This document shows, piece by piece, positions 1 to 8,614 of a DNA stretch of 64,000 nt (positions are counted from its first letter, which is position 1; each line of letters starts with the position of its first letter). The notes under the pieces were generated by a model. It was not told where the DNA came from, searched no databases, and worked only from the letters and a program-made list of their open reading frames with translations. The stretch is from Chlorobaculum parvum NCIB 8327 (GTDB lineage Bacteria > Bacteroidota > Chlorobiia > Chlorobiales > Chlorobiaceae): NCBI RefSeq assembly GCF_000020505.1, contig NC_011027.1:1286001-1350000 (forward strand), written 5' to 3'. A program made the translations under genes and the position numbers.

Positions 1-297
1 CATGATTCGCAACGCCGCCTCGCGGTTTCGCCCACCAAAAAAGCCGTCGGCGAGATCAGCCAGCCCGTCGGCATGCAGCCCGCGAGTGAGGATGAACCCG
101 CCCAGCAGCGCGAGCACGGCGGCCAGCTCCGGCCATCCGGCGCCCATTCCGGCGCGGGCAAACAGCACGACGATGCCGCCGATGACGAGCCCAACCACCG
201 GAAACCAGTAGAGCGACGAACTGAACCGCTCGGCGTCACGCCCCGGCACCGGCAGCACGGTCAGCGTCCGGAGCGCCGTCACGAGTCCGCTCAGCAT
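1..297 (-). CDS. cobS: Adenosylcobinamide-GDP ribazoletransferase CobS, N-terminal part (cut by window edge)
   Basis: CobS is the integral membrane enzyme that joins adenosylcobinamide-GDP to alpha-ribazole (phosphate) in the last part of cobamide nucleotide-loop assembly. The first 99 residues are visible. They show hydrophobic segments at about residues 32-50 and 56-72, then the family motif LHADGLADLADGFFGG at 74-89 followed by RNREAALRIM, which supplies the acidic metal-binding residues. The ATG at 297 follows the stop of the upstream hydrolase gene by a single base (TGA-G-ATG), so it is almost certainly translated as part of the same operon. The gene continues beyond the left edge. It is not listed as a long open frame only because its end is missing. 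Confidence 0.93.
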   Translation of the reverse strand, partial: MLSGLVTALRTLTVLPVPGRDAERFSSSLYWFPVVGLVIGGIVVLFARAGMGAGWPELAAVLALLGGFILTRGLHADGLADLADGFFGGRNREAALRIM

Positions 298-298
298 C

Positions 299-1186
299 TC
301 AGGCGAGCTTTTCGACAAATTGCTTCACCCCGGCAGCGAACGCGGCAGGCTGCTCCTCCTGCGGAAGATGAGCGCAATCGGGGATGACAAGCAACTCCGC
401 ACCCGGCAGCTCCTTGGCCAACCGGAAGCTCTCCTCGGTTTTGACTGTCAGGTCGTGCTCACCGGTCACCACGAGCGACGGCGTCGCGACCGAAGGCACG
501 CGCTTGTCGAAATGGAGTCGGTGCGTTTCGAGAAACAGCTCCCAGAAACCACGCGACCAGTCGCCAACCATAAAGTCATTTCTGAAAGCGGCAAGCGTCT
601 CGTCCGAAAGGCGCGACTTGACGTGCCAGAATCCCCTGGTGTTTTTGTCATACAACTTCGCGATGAGCAGTTTCATCAGGCGTGAAAAGACCGGCCGCAT
701 CGCCTTCATGAAGGGCTTTACGAACGACGGCACCTCGCTGTTGGCGTAGCCGCTGTAGATCATCGCGCCGACGAGCACAAGGCCCTGCACGCGCTTCGGA
801 TGGCGCATGGCGGTGAGCAGCGCCAGCGTGCCGCCAGTGGAGTTGCCCACCAGCACCGCGCGGTCGAAACCGAGCTTGTCCATCAACGCCACGACGAGAT
901 CGCTCTGCGCCTCCGGACTGTAACGCACCTCGTTGTTGCGCTTCGGCAGCGAGCGCGAGGTCAACCCGAATGCAGGGCGATCGAAAATCAGCACCGTCGC
1001 CCCTTCAGAGAGCGGCTTTGTCACGTCGTACCACGAGCGCATGCTCAGAAAGCTGCCGTGCAGCAGCACGACGTAAGGCGGCTTGCCACTGCCGTAGAGC
1101 TTGTAGTGCACCCTGAAACCGTTGCAGTCAATAAACTTGCTTTCACTGTCGGCGCGCTGCCGCTGTATGTCGAGAAAAGAGTCCAT
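299..1186 (-). CDS. Alpha/beta hydrolase between cobT and cobS
   Basis: A 295-residue alpha/beta-hydrolase-fold protein. The oxyanion HG lies at residues 43-44 (LLHGSF), the nucleophile is Ser116 in GNSTGG (114-119), the likely acid is Asp245 (GEHD) and the likely base His273 (CAHLPQEE). There is no signal peptide, so it should act in the cytoplasm. It lies 5 bases after cobT and 1 base before cobS, inside the nucleotide-loop assembly operon. No alpha-ribazole phosphatase (CobC or CobZ) is visible in the operon, so a role in cobamide maturation is possible but unproven. The fold alone does not give a substrate. It could be an esterase, lipase-like enzyme or thioesterase. Confidence 0.85.
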   Translation of the reverse strand: MDSFLDIQRQRADSESKFIDCNGFRVHYKLYGSGKPPYVVLLHGSFLSMRSWYDVTKPLSEGATVLIFDRPAFGLTSRSLPKRNNEVRYSPEAQSDLVVALMDKLGFDRAVLVGNSTGGTLALLTAMRHPKRVQGLVLVGAMIYSGYANSEVPSFVKPFMKAMRPVFSRLMKLLIAKLYDKNTRGFWHVKSRLSDETLAAFRNDFMVGDWSRGFWELFLETHRLHFDKRVPSVATPSLVVTGEHDLTVKTEESFRLAKELPGAELLVIPDCAHLPQEEQPAAFAAGVKQFVEKLA

Positions 1187-1191
1187 GTTAC

Positions 1192-2253
1192 TCAGTCGTT
1201 TTTGCCGGAAACTCCTGCCGAACTGAAGGTAGCCATTTCGTTGTAGATTTTCAGCGACGCCTCGATCACCTGCATCGCCATCGCCGCACCGGTGCCCTCG
1301 CCGAGCCGCAAATCGAGATCGAGGATCGGCCTTGCACCGAGCTTCTGCATCACCGCGCGGTGGCCCTGCTCATTGGAGAGGTGGCTGAAAAAGAGGTAGT
1401 CGCTCACCTTGCATGAGAGCTTGATGGCGCACACCGCCGCCGAGCTTGAGATGAAACCATCGACGACCACTGGCATCCCGACCGACGCCGCCCCGAGAAT
1501 CAAACCGCAGATGCCCGCAATCTCGAAACCGCCCAGCGCCGCCAGCACTTCGAGCGGCGTGGCGAGATTGGCGCGATTGACCTCGATCGCCTTTTCGATC
1601 ACCGCAATTTTGTGATGGAGCCGCTCGTCGTCGATGCCCGTGCCGCGCCCGGTGATTGCATTCACCGACATGTCGAGCAGCACCGAGTAGAGCGCCGTCG
1701 CGGGCGTCGTGTTGGCAATGCCCATCTCGCCGGTGGCAAGCAACTCGTAACCCTGCTCGCGCGCCTCAATGGCCAGCTCCGCACCCGCCATGATCGCCTG
1801 CAAGGTTTCATCGATACTCATCGCCGGGCCTTCGGCCATGTTCGCCGAACCGTGCTTCACCTTGCATCGGCGCAGCATCGGATGCTCCGCGAAATCGTGG
1901 TTCACCCCCATATCGACAACTTCAAGATCGGCCCCGGCATGGCGCGACAAGACGTTGATAGCCGCCCCGCCGCCCAGCATGTTGTACACCATCTGCGGCG
2001 TCACCTCGGCAGGAAACGCCGACACGCCCTCGGCTGCCACGCCATGATCGCCCGCAAAGCAGAACACCTTCTTTTTCGACAGCGAGGGCTTGCTTGTGCC
2101 GGTCGCGATACAATATTTCATCGCGATCTCTTCGAGCCGCCCAAGGCTCCCCTGCGGTTTGGTCAGATCATCGAGATGCGCCTTGACGGCGGAGGTCAGG
2201 TTCATATCGACAGGCTTGATGGAAGCGAGAAGCTGCTGAAAACGGTCGGTCAT
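1192..2253 (-). CDS. cobT: Nicotinate-nucleotide-dimethylbenzimidazole phosphoribosyltransferase CobT
   Basis: CobT transfers the ribose phosphate of nicotinate mononucleotide to a lower-ligand base, normally 5,6-dimethylbenzimidazole, giving alpha-ribazole 5'-phosphate. The 353-residue length is typical. Family landmarks are [15 protein letters not shown] at about 30-44, [18 protein letters not shown] at 64-81, GGGAAINVL at 94-102, and the C-terminal [13 protein letters not shown] with the probable catalytic Glu319. The ATG at 2253 gives the expected N-terminus. It stands between cobU and the hydrolase gene in the cobamide operon. The base it activates is probably made by the BluB protein encoded upstream in the same operon. 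Confidence 0.96.
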   Translation of the reverse strand: MTDRFQQLLASIKPVDMNLTSAVKAHLDDLTKPQGSLGRLEEIAMKYCIATGTSKPSLSKKKVFCFAGDHGVAAEGVSAFPAEVTPQMVYNMLGGGAAINVLSRHAGADLEVVDMGVNHDFAEHPMLRRCKVKHGSANMAEGPAMSIDETLQAIMAGAELAIEAREQGYELLATGEMGIANTTPATALYSVLLDMSVNAITGRGTGIDDERLHHKIAVIEKAIEVNRANLATPLEVLAALGGFEIAGICGLILGAASVGMPVVVDGFISSSAAVCAIKLSCKVSDYLFFSHLSNEQGHRAVMQKLGARPILDLDLRLGEGTGAAMAMQVIEASLKIYNEMATFSSAGVSGKND

Positions 2254-2327
2254 AGAAGTTGAATTACAGTTTTAGATTCAGGCGGGATTCATCCCACTGG
2301 ACATTCAATAATCTTACATTCATGTTG

Positions 2328-2347
2328 CCCCGGACTTTAGTCCGGGG
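2328..2347 (-). terminator. Perfect hairpin overlapping the cobU stop codon
   Basis: An exact 8-bp GC-rich inverted repeat (CCCCGGAC / GTCCGGGG) with a 4-base loop. The TAA stop of cobU sits in the loop, so the 5' arm encodes the last cobU codons. No T-run follows, so this is not a clear intrinsic terminator. It may be an attenuator, an RNA-stability element or a REP-like sequence within the operon. Confidence 0.45.
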
Positions 2348-2867
2348 TTGATTGTTTGAGAACCAAAGGCAGTCCGCTGCACAGTAGATACGCCTGCGTA
2401 GCGCGTTCGGCCACCTTGCGATTGAGCGTTCCGGCAAGGTCGCGGAAGTCTCGAGCCATCGCGTTTTCGGGTACGATGCCCATACCGACCTCGTTGGAGA
2501 CGAAGATGATGTCGCACGGCGGAGCGTTCAGCACGTCGAGCAGAGCATCGATGCGCTCATTGATCACCGACTCATCGCCGAGATAGTGCATCATGTTTCC
2601 CAGCCACACGGTCAGGCAATCGACCAGCACCACCTCAGTACCTTCGGGCAACGCCCGCAAGGCCTTGTCGAGATACACCGGCTCCTCCACCGTCGTGAAT
2701 CGCTCTTCACGCTCCTCCTTGTGCTTATCGATACGACGCTGCATCTCGTCATCGAACGCCTCGGCGGTGGCAAGAAACACCCGGCGTTCGTAGGCAGCGG
2801 CAAGCCTCAGCGCATAACTGCTCTTGCCGCTCCGCGCTCCGCCGGTCACGTAGATCACTTCAGGCAT
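2337..2867 (-). CDS. cobU: Bifunctional adenosylcobinamide kinase/adenosylcobinamide-phosphate guanylyltransferase CobU
   Basis: CobU phosphorylates adenosylcobinamide and then attaches GMP, giving the adenosylcobinamide-GDP used by CobS. The 176-residue protein has the P-loop GGARSGKSS at 9-17, the conserved DCLTVWLGNMM segment in the middle, and FVSNEVGMGIVPENAMARDFRDL toward the C-terminus, all typical of the family and at the normal length. It lies about 40 bases downstream of cbiR. Its last codons are part of a strong hairpin that contains the stop codon, after which an 83-base spacer leads to cobT. Confidence 0.95.
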   Translation of the reverse strand: MPEVIYVTGGARSGKSSYALRLAAAYERRVFLATAEAFDDEMQRRIDKHKEEREERFTTVEEPVYLDKALRALPEGTEVVLVDCLTVWLGNMMHYLGDESVINERIDALLDVLNAPPCDIIFVSNEVGMGIVPENAMARDFRDLAGTLNRKVAERATQAYLLCSGLPLVLKQSTPD

Positions 2868-2907
2868 AGCGATTGAATTGTGTTTGATGAATCAGCGACG
2901 GCTCGAA

Positions 2908-3699
2908 TCATGATGAAAATCGTTCAAGTGTTTCAACTGACGACAGAAAATCCGCTTCCGAGAAAATCTCCAGCGTGAACACCTTCGGTTCGCCATCAGC
3001 CTTACGCAGCGCTTCGACCACCAGATCAAGCGCTTTGGGATTCATGTACGCGAGTGAGTTATGGTCACGACCTTCCGTCGTGCCGTGCATGTGCAGCACT
3101 CGCGCACGCGACAGGTAGCGGCGGAGATAGTCGGCGGTCGGGAAGCCGTAGAATTCGAGATGGCCCACGTCAAGCGTTACCGAAAAGTCGAACTCTTCGA
3201 CGACCGGCCAGACGATCTCGAAGGGGTAGTTCAGGTTTTCGGCGCAGAACATCGAGGCCGATTCGCCGCAGCCGTCGAGCAGCATCTTCGCTGAATCGGC
3301 GAGGTTTCCGGCAAAACGCAAACGCTCTTCGTCGGAAAATTCGTTGATGTCCACCCCCTTGCCCGCCTCGAAGTGCATCACGAAAGCGGACTTTGGCAGC
3401 TCGCGCGTCAACTCGATAATCCGGTGGCACTTGCCCACCGAACGCTCGCGCTCGCCTGGATCGTCGTTGCCAAGATAGACGTCGAGCGGCAGGTGCACCG
3501 AGTAGGTGAGGTCGTGCTCTGCGGCCAGCGCGACAAGCTCTGCGATCACCTCTGGCGTCGGCAGGTTGCTGAATTCGTCAGACTCGAAGAGCACAAGCTC
3601 GATGTCCTGCACCTTGCCCGCCAGGTAGTGCACGTTGGGCAGAATGTCGTCCGGAATGATGTAGGACGAGGTGCCGAGTCTGAACGGGTACTTCTTCAT
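2908..3699 (-). CDS. cbiR: Cobamide-remodelling phosphodiesterase CbiR (AP endonuclease 2/TIM-barrel type)
   Basis: A 263-residue TIM-barrel protein resembling the xylose-isomerase/AP-endonuclease-2 superfamily, with metal-site-like segments such as VHLPLDV (about 70), VMHFEAGKG (107-115), CAENLNYPFE (mid-protein), TLDVGHLEFYG and HMHGT. From established knowledge, CbiR proteins of this type hydrolyse the nucleotide loop of cobamides so that the lower ligand can be exchanged, first described in Akkermansia. The assignment rests on the start MKKYPFRLGTSSYIIPDDIL, the length and the position between btuD and cobU. It would feed imported cobamides back into CobU, CobT and CobS. The ATG lies one base from the btuD stop. 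Confidence 0.8.
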   Translation of the reverse strand: MKKYPFRLGTSSYIIPDDILPNVHYLAGKVQDIELVLFESDEFSNLPTPEVIAELVALAAEHDLTYSVHLPLDVYLGNDDPGERERSVGKCHRIIELTRELPKSAFVMHFEAGKGVDINEFSDEERLRFAGNLADSAKMLLDGCGESASMFCAENLNYPFEIVWPVVEEFDFSVTLDVGHLEFYGFPTADYLRRYLSRARVLHMHGTTEGRDHNSLAYMNPKALDLVVEALRKADGEPKVFTLEIFSEADFLSSVETLERFSS

Positions 3700-4989
3700 T
3701 TAACGTTGCGATTCCGGCCACGCCCGATTGAGCAGAGCCGTCAGTTCCTGGATTCCTTTCCACTCCGTCGCTCCGGCATTGCGAAGCCTCGATGACATTT
3801 CGGCGGCCTCCTTGCCGGGCGTGTAGTCGCGCTTGTCGAGGCCGGAGGCGATCCAGACCGGCTTGCCCGCGTCGAGCGCTTCGGCGGCGAGCCGGAGGTT
3901 CACGAGGTTGCCGGGGCCGATGGGCACCGGGCCGATCACCACGCCGTCGGCTTGCGACACCATCGCGGCAGCCTGCCGGAACGCCTCGCTTCCGACCGCC
4001 GAGAAGGGCTGTTCGAGCACGCACGGAATGTCAAGCGCACGGGCCGCTTCGGCGTCGGAGTCGAGCCGGTTGAGCACCCCGGACGTCACCTCGAAGCCCT
4101 CGATGGAGAGCCGCCGGAACAACTCGATGCCCGACCCACCGCCGCATATGACGTGCAGCCGCTTGCGCACTGCCGGTCGCCGCAGCAGCTCATCGAGCGC
4201 GCCGCTCACCACCGGATTGCCGCTGAAGGGGTCGCGCCGCACGCGCAGTTCACAGTCATAGACGCGGCTCAGCAAGTCGGACTTCATCACCTCCTCCGGC
4301 GAGCCGTTCTTCACCAGCCGCCCGTGCTGCACCAGCATCAGCCGCCCGGCAACCTGCGCGGCAAGGTTGAGGTCGTGGCTGACGAGCAGCACCGTGATCT
4401 TCTCCTCGCGGTTGATGTTCATCAGGATGCGGAGCACCTCCTGGCTGTGGTTGATGTCGAGGTGCGCGATCGATTCGTCGAGCATGATGATGCGCGGCTC
4501 CTGCGCCAGAGCCATCGCGAGCGCCGTGCGCTGCTGCTCCCCAGCGCTCAGTTCGTTGAAGCGGCGCTCCTTCATGTCGAACACGTTGGTGTAGATCATC
4601 GCCTTCTCGACGCTGTCGTAGTCTCGCCCCTCCAGCCCCGTCCAGCGCCCGCGCAGATTCCGGCCCAGCATCACGATTTCGCCCACCGTAAAGGCCATCG
4701 GCGAGTCGAGCTTCTGCGGCACCACACCGATGAGCGAGGCGCGTTCACGCGGTTTGAGCGACGAGACCTCGCGCCCGAACACCTCGACCTTGCCCTCTGA
4801 CGCCTTGAGCAAGCCGGTGGCGGTTTTGAGCAAGGTGCTCTTGCCGGAGCCGTTCGGGCCGATCAGCGAGACGAACTCACCCTCGGCGATCCCGAAATCG
4901 ACGCCGTGCAGTACCGTGCGCCCCTTGTACCCGGCGGTGACGCCCCGGAACGCGAGCGCGGGCGCTCCCAGCTCAGTCATTCCAGGCAT
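3700..4989 (-). CDS. btuD: Cobalamin ABC transporter ATP-binding protein BtuD with extra C-terminal nucleotide-binding-like domain
   Basis: Residues 1 to about 255 form an ABC ATPase of the FecE/BtuD type: Walker A GPNGSGKST at 44-52, signature LSAGEQQR at 147-154, Walker B IIMLDE at 167-172 and switch His205. Residues of about 278-429 are a separate domain beginning RLHVICGGGSGIEL, with a glycine-rich loop at 283-287 and later VVIGPVPIGPGNLVNLRLAAEAL, resembling a Rossmann-like nucleotide-binding fold. I recall similar extensions on B12-linked ATPases of archaea and some anaerobes; their function is unknown to me. The gene overlaps the btuC stop, with a start at 4989 or a few codons later at 4980, so the two are translationally coupled. 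Confidence 0.9.
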   Translation of the reverse strand: MPGMTELGAPALAFRGVTAGYKGRTVLHGVDFGIAEGEFVSLIGPNGSGKSTLLKTATGLLKASEGKVEVFGREVSSLKPRERASLIGVVPQKLDSPMAFTVGEIVMLGRNLRGRWTGLEGRDYDSVEKAMIYTNVFDMKERRFNELSAGEQQRTALAMALAQEPRIIMLDESIAHLDINHSQEVLRILMNINREEKITVLLVSHDLNLAAQVAGRLMLVQHGRLVKNGSPEEVMKSDLLSRVYDCELRVRRDPFSGNPVVSGALDELLRRPAVRKRLHVICGGGSGIELFRRLSIEGFEVTSGVLNRLDSDAEAARALDIPCVLEQPFSAVGSEAFRQAAAMVSQADGVVIGPVPIGPGNLVNLRLAAEALDAGKPVWIASGLDKRDYTPGKEAAEMSSRLRNAGATEWKGIQELTALLNRAWPESQR

Positions 4990-6019
4990 ACTTCATCCTT
5001 TTTCTGAGCACAATGAGGAAAAACGGGCCGCCCGCCAGCGCCGTCACCACTCCAACGGGAATTTCGATGGGAGCCATAACGATGCGGGCCAAAGCGTCGC
5101 AGAGCACGAGAAACGCCCCGCCGCCGAAGGCCGAGGCAGGCACCAGCCAGCGGTGGTCGGGGCCGAAGATCGCCCGCATGACGTGCGGCACGATGAGACC
5201 CACGAAGCCGATCATGCCGCCCATCGAGACCGCCGTGGCCGCCAGCAACGTGGCGAGCAGCAAGCTTGAAACGGTGACCGTCCCGGCGTTCAGCCCCTGA
5301 TAGTGCGCCATTTCGCGGCCCAGCGTCAGCACGTTCAGCGCCGGTGCGAGCAGCCACAGCGCCACCGACGCACTCGCGATGAAGAGCAGCGCGATGAGCT
5401 GGTCGCCCCACGAGGAGGGCTGGAGGTTGCCGAGCATCCACCACATCACGGTGTGCATCCCCTCGACATTGGCCGTCGAGACGAGAAACATGATGACGCT
5501 CGAACAGATCGCGCTCACGATCACGCCTGAGAGGATCAGGCTGTAAACCGACGGCATACCGCCGCCCTGACCCGCGATGGCGTAGACCGCGAAAAGCGTG
5601 ACGACGGCAAAAAAGAACGCCGTCACCGGCAGCCCCGCCGCGCCGAGGATTCCGCCGCCAACGAGGATGCTCAACGCCGCGCCAAGCCCTGCGCCGCCGC
5701 TCACGCCAAGCACGTACGGCTCGGCCAGCGGGTTGCGCAGAATCGCTTGGAACACCGTGCCGGAGGTCGAGAGCGCCGCACCGACCAGCATCCCCATCAC
5801 GAAGCGACCGAGCCGCAGGTCGATGATCGCGCGGCCCGAAATCGACGACGTGTCGGGCAGACCGATGCCGGACGGACCAAGCAGAAGCGACAGACCGAGC
5901 AGCGCCGGAATGGCCGCCGCCAGCAGCAGCGCCCGTCGGCGATTGACCGGCGAACCCTGAACGATCATCGGGCGGCAGCCGTCGCCGCCCTTCATTTTAT
6001 TCGAGCGCGTCAGGCTCAC
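4973..6019 (-). CDS. btuC: Cobalamin ABC transporter permease BtuC (FecCD family)
   Basis: A 348-residue FecCD-family permease with about ten hydrophobic segments. Family landmarks include RLGRFVMGMLVGAALSTSGT (about 70-89), the NPLAEPYVLGVSGGAGLGA region, and the coupling segment GGMIGFVGLIVPHVMRAIFG near residue 270. It forms the channel for corrinoid import with BtuD and the BtuF-type proteins. The GTG at 6019 overlaps the cobO stop by 4 bases (GTGA). An internal Met at residue 18 (MIVQGSP) is an alternative start. Specificity for corrinoids is inferred from the operon, since iron-siderophore permeases look alike. Confidence 0.9.
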   Translation of the reverse strand: MSLTRSNKMKGGDGCRPMIVQGSPVNRRRALLLAAAIPALLGLSLLLGPSGIGLPDTSSISGRAIIDLRLGRFVMGMLVGAALSTSGTVFQAILRNPLAEPYVLGVSGGAGLGAALSILVGGGILGAAGLPVTAFFFAVVTLFAVYAIAGQGGGMPSVYSLILSGVIVSAICSSVIMFLVSTANVEGMHTVMWWMLGNLQPSSWGDQLIALLFIASASVALWLLAPALNVLTLGREMAHYQGLNAGTVTVSSLLLATLLAATAVSMGGMIGFVGLIVPHVMRAIFGPDHRWLVPASAFGGGAFLVLCDALARIVMAPIEIPVGVVTALAGGPFFLIVLRKRMKYAWND

Positions 6020-6540
6020 TCCTCCACGCCAGCCTGCGAGAGCAATCCCTGCTCGTAGCCGTGCTTGACCATCTTCATCTCGGTCACGGTGTCGGCAACG
6101 TCGATCAGCGCCTGCGGCGCGTTACGACCGGTGAGCACGATGATCTTGTCATCAGCATCGACAATCGCCTTGATGAGAGGTTCGAGCGGAATGATTCCTT
6201 TCGAGGCCGCATAGCACACTTCGTCGAGCAGCACAAAGTCATACTCGTCCGAAGCCAGCGCGTCGATGGCCTCTTCGAAGCCGAACTCCGCCGCTTCGAG
6301 ATGCTTCTGCATCATCGGGCTTTCGGGATCGGTCGGCAGAAATCCCTTTCCGTAATGATCCCACTCGACCTCCTCGAAGCGGGTGAAAAACAGCACCTCG
6401 CCGACCCCTTCCTGCGCCTTGACGAACTGGATAACCCGTGCTTTCATGCCGTGGCCGATCGCGCGAGAGAGCATGCCGAATGCGGCCGTACTCTTGCCCT
6501 TGCCATCACCCGTAAAAAGAAGAACCCGTTTCTGTGTCAT
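6016..6540 (-). CDS. cobO: Corrinoid adenosyltransferase (CobO/BtuR/CobA type)
   Basis: This enzyme attaches the 5'-deoxyadenosyl group of ATP to cob(I)alamin or cob(I)yrinate a,c-diamide. The 174-residue protein has the characteristic P-loop variant [13 protein letters not shown] at 10-22, followed by [15 protein letters not shown] and [19 protein letters not shown], and ends with the family's [20 protein letters not shown] segment. Both ends overlap neighbours by 4 bases (cbiB upstream, btuC downstream). In the pathway it acts before CbiP and CbiB on newly made rings and also on salvaged corrinoids. Confidence 0.95.
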   Translation of the reverse strand: MTQKRVLLFTGDGKGKSTAAFGMLSRAIGHGMKARVIQFVKAQEGVGEVLFFTRFEEVEWDHYGKGFLPTDPESPMMQKHLEAAEFGFEEAIDALASDEYDFVLLDEVCYAASKGIIPLEPLIKAIVDADDKIIVLTGRNAPQALIDVADTVTEMKMVKHGYEQGLLSQAGVEE

Positions 6541-7508
6541 AAGTGTATGTTTGAAAATAAGATGAGGTAAAAAACAAACAGCATCCCCGAACCGGCGGCA
6601 AGAAAAAGCGCCGATGCCGCGTACATGAGTCGCATGGCGCGGGTGATCGTGTCGGCGTCCATCGCCCCGTTGCGAAGACCGAGCGTTGGCACGGCTTTGG
6701 TAACGCCGCCGTAGCTCCGCTCACCGCCGAGCGTGACGCCGAGCGCCCCGGCAAAGGCCGCTTCGGGATAGCCCGCATTCGGGCTTTCGTGCAGCCGCGC
6801 CCCCGCCTTCACCGCGCGGAATGCGCCCTGCGGATCGAGCCTTAAAATAAAAGCCGCAGCAGCAACAGCCAAAACCGTCAGGCGCGACGGCAGGTAGTTC
6901 ATAAAATCATCAAATCGCGCCGACGCCCAGCCGAACTCACGGTAGCGCTCGTTGCGGTAACCGAACATCGAGTCGAGCGTGTTCGATGCCTTGTACAGCC
7001 AGGCCCCTGCCGGGCCGAACAGCAGGCCATAGAAAAGCGGCGCACTCACACCGTCCGAGGTGTTCTCGGCCACGCTCTCCACCGTCGCACGCGCAACCCC
7101 TTCTTCGTCGAGCGTCGAAGTATCGCGCCCGACCATCATCGCCACCTTCCGGCGAGCCAACTCCAGATCACCCGCACGGAGCGCATTCCGAACTGCCGCT
7201 GCATGGTCGTAGAGATCGCGTGGAGCGATCGCGAAATAGAGCAGCAGCACCGACACCGCAATGCCCACAATCGGGTGCAGCACAAAAGCGAGCACCTCCA
7301 CAGCGAGTACGGTCACCACCGTGCTCGTGATGACCATCGCCACCGTCAGCGCTCCGGCCATCCTGAGCGGCAAAAACGTCATGCCACGAAACAGCGCTTC
7401 CGTGCTTGACGCCAGTTTGCCGACCAGCCTCACCGGATGAGGAAACCACTGCGGATCGCCAAGCAGCAGATCGAGCAGAAAAGCCAGCGGCAAAAGCAGA
7501 AAGGTCAT
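6537..7508 (-). CDS. cbiB: Adenosylcobinamide-phosphate synthase CbiB
   Basis: CbiB is an inner-membrane enzyme joining aminopropanol (or its phosphate) to adenosylcobyric acid. I chose the ATG at 7508 ([19 protein letters not shown]), which overlaps the upstream decarboxylase stop by 4 bases. An upstream in-frame start at 7652 lies inside that gene. The 323-residue product shows [16 protein letters not shown] at 11-26, the conserved [29 protein letters not shown] stretch and the C-terminal [22 protein letters not shown] segment. Several membrane helices are evident. Its substrate partner is probably made by the neighbouring CobD-type enzyme. Confidence 0.95.
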   Translation of the reverse strand: MTFLLLPLAFLLDLLLGDPQWFPHPVRLVGKLASSTEALFRGMTFLPLRMAGALTVAMVITSTVVTVLAVEVLAFVLHPIVGIAVSVLLLYFAIAPRDLYDHAAAVRNALRAGDLELARRKVAMMVGRDTSTLDEEGVARATVESVAENTSDGVSAPLFYGLLFGPAGAWLYKASNTLDSMFGYRNERYREFGWASARFDDFMNYLPSRLTVLAVAAAAFILRLDPQGAFRAVKAGARLHESPNAGYPEAAFAGALGVTLGGERSYGGVTKAVPTLGLRNGAMDADTITRAMRLMYAASALFLAAGSGMLFVFYLILFSNIHL

Positions 7509-8614
7509 CGAACCGCCTCCCGGACGGTAGATTTGGCGCTTTTCGATGCCTTTCCGAAATCGTTCAGCGCCGAAATCAGACGTCGATTCTCCATCGGCAT
7601 CCGGATACAGAAGCGGAAAAAGGTCGGATCGATGGAGTCGAAATTGGAGCAATCGCGCACCAGGATTCCGCGCTCGGCAAGAAAACCCTGCAGAAAATCG
7701 AGACCGACCGTTTCGTCAACCGAAGCAAACAGGAAATTGGCCGCGCCGCCGTAAAGCTTGATGGCCGGGTTACCGGCAAGCCCTTCGGAGAACTGGCGGC
7801 GCCCTTCGGCAACGATGGCACGCACCCGCTCCTCGAAATCCCCGCAGTCGAGCAACAGCGTAGCAGCGCGTTCAGCGATAGCGTTGATCGTCCACGGCTC
7901 CTTGTGGCCGAACAGCCGCCGGATCATCGAGGGATGTGCAATCACCGCGCCGAGGCGCAACCCGGCGATGGCGTAGAACTTGGTGAGCGAATGCACCACA
8001 GCGATGTTCCGGAACGCCTTGATCTCCGACATCAGCGAGTTTGACGGAAACGCTTCCGTGAACTGGATGAAGGCCTCGTCGATGATGAAAAGTTTGTCAG
8101 GAAAACGGCAGGCCAGCGCCAGAATCAGCTCCTTCGGAATCAGCGTACCGGTCGGGTTGTTCGGACTGCCTGCGATCAGCGCGTCGCACCCTTCGAGCGC
8201 CGAGGCTACGGTGTCGATGTCGGGAAAGGCGAAGTCCGTGGCGGCCTCCAGCGGCAGCGGCACAACCTCTGCTCCGGCAAGACGGCAAGCGCGCCCGTAG
8301 TCAAAGAAGCTCGGCTGCGGAACGAGCACACGCTTGAGGCCAAGCGCTCTCGGAATCAGGTACAGCCCCTCGATTGCACCGTTCGTAGCCAGCACGCACT
8401 GCCGTTCGAGGCCGAACCGGGCCGCATAGAACTCGCGCACACTATGTCCATCCATCGAGGGATAGGATGCAAATGGAATGGTGGTGGAGAACAGCTCCTG
8501 CAACGGAGGGTCGATAGGCGCGAGATTGACGCTGAAGTCGAGCGAAATGGCACTCGCAAGCCTGTCGCCCGAACGGTCGCCGTGGCGATGTGCCAGCAGA
8601 TGATCGTGGTTCAT
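7505..8614 (-). CDS. cobD: Threonine-phosphate decarboxylase, CobD/CobC type
   Basis: A 369-residue PLP-dependent fold-type I aminotransferase family protein. The likely PLP lysine is Lys212 in [15 protein letters not shown], with the cofactor-binding Asp179 in FIIDEAF and the substrate loop [12 protein letters not shown] at 149-160. In B12 synthesis, CobD (Salmonella naming; CobC in Pseudomonas) makes aminopropanol phosphate from threonine phosphate for CbiB. HisC is a close relative. The 4-base overlaps with both cbiP and cbiB support the B12 role over histidine synthesis. Confidence 0.88.
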   Translation of the reverse strand: MNHDHLLAHRHGDRSGDRLASAISLDFSVNLAPIDPPLQELFSTTIPFASYPSMDGHSVREFYAARFGLERQCVLATNGAIEGLYLIPRALGLKRVLVPQPSFFDYGRACRLAGAEVVPLPLEAATDFAFPDIDTVASALEGCDALIAGSPNNPTGTLIPKELILALACRFPDKLFIIDEAFIQFTEAFPSNSLMSEIKAFRNIAVVHSLTKFYAIAGLRLGAVIAHPSMIRRLFGHKEPWTINAIAERAATLLLDCGDFEERVRAIVAEGRRQFSEGLAGNPAIKLYGGAANFLFASVDETVGLDFLQGFLAERGILVRDCSNFDSIDPTFFRFCIRMPMENRRLISALNDFGKASKSAKSTVREAVR

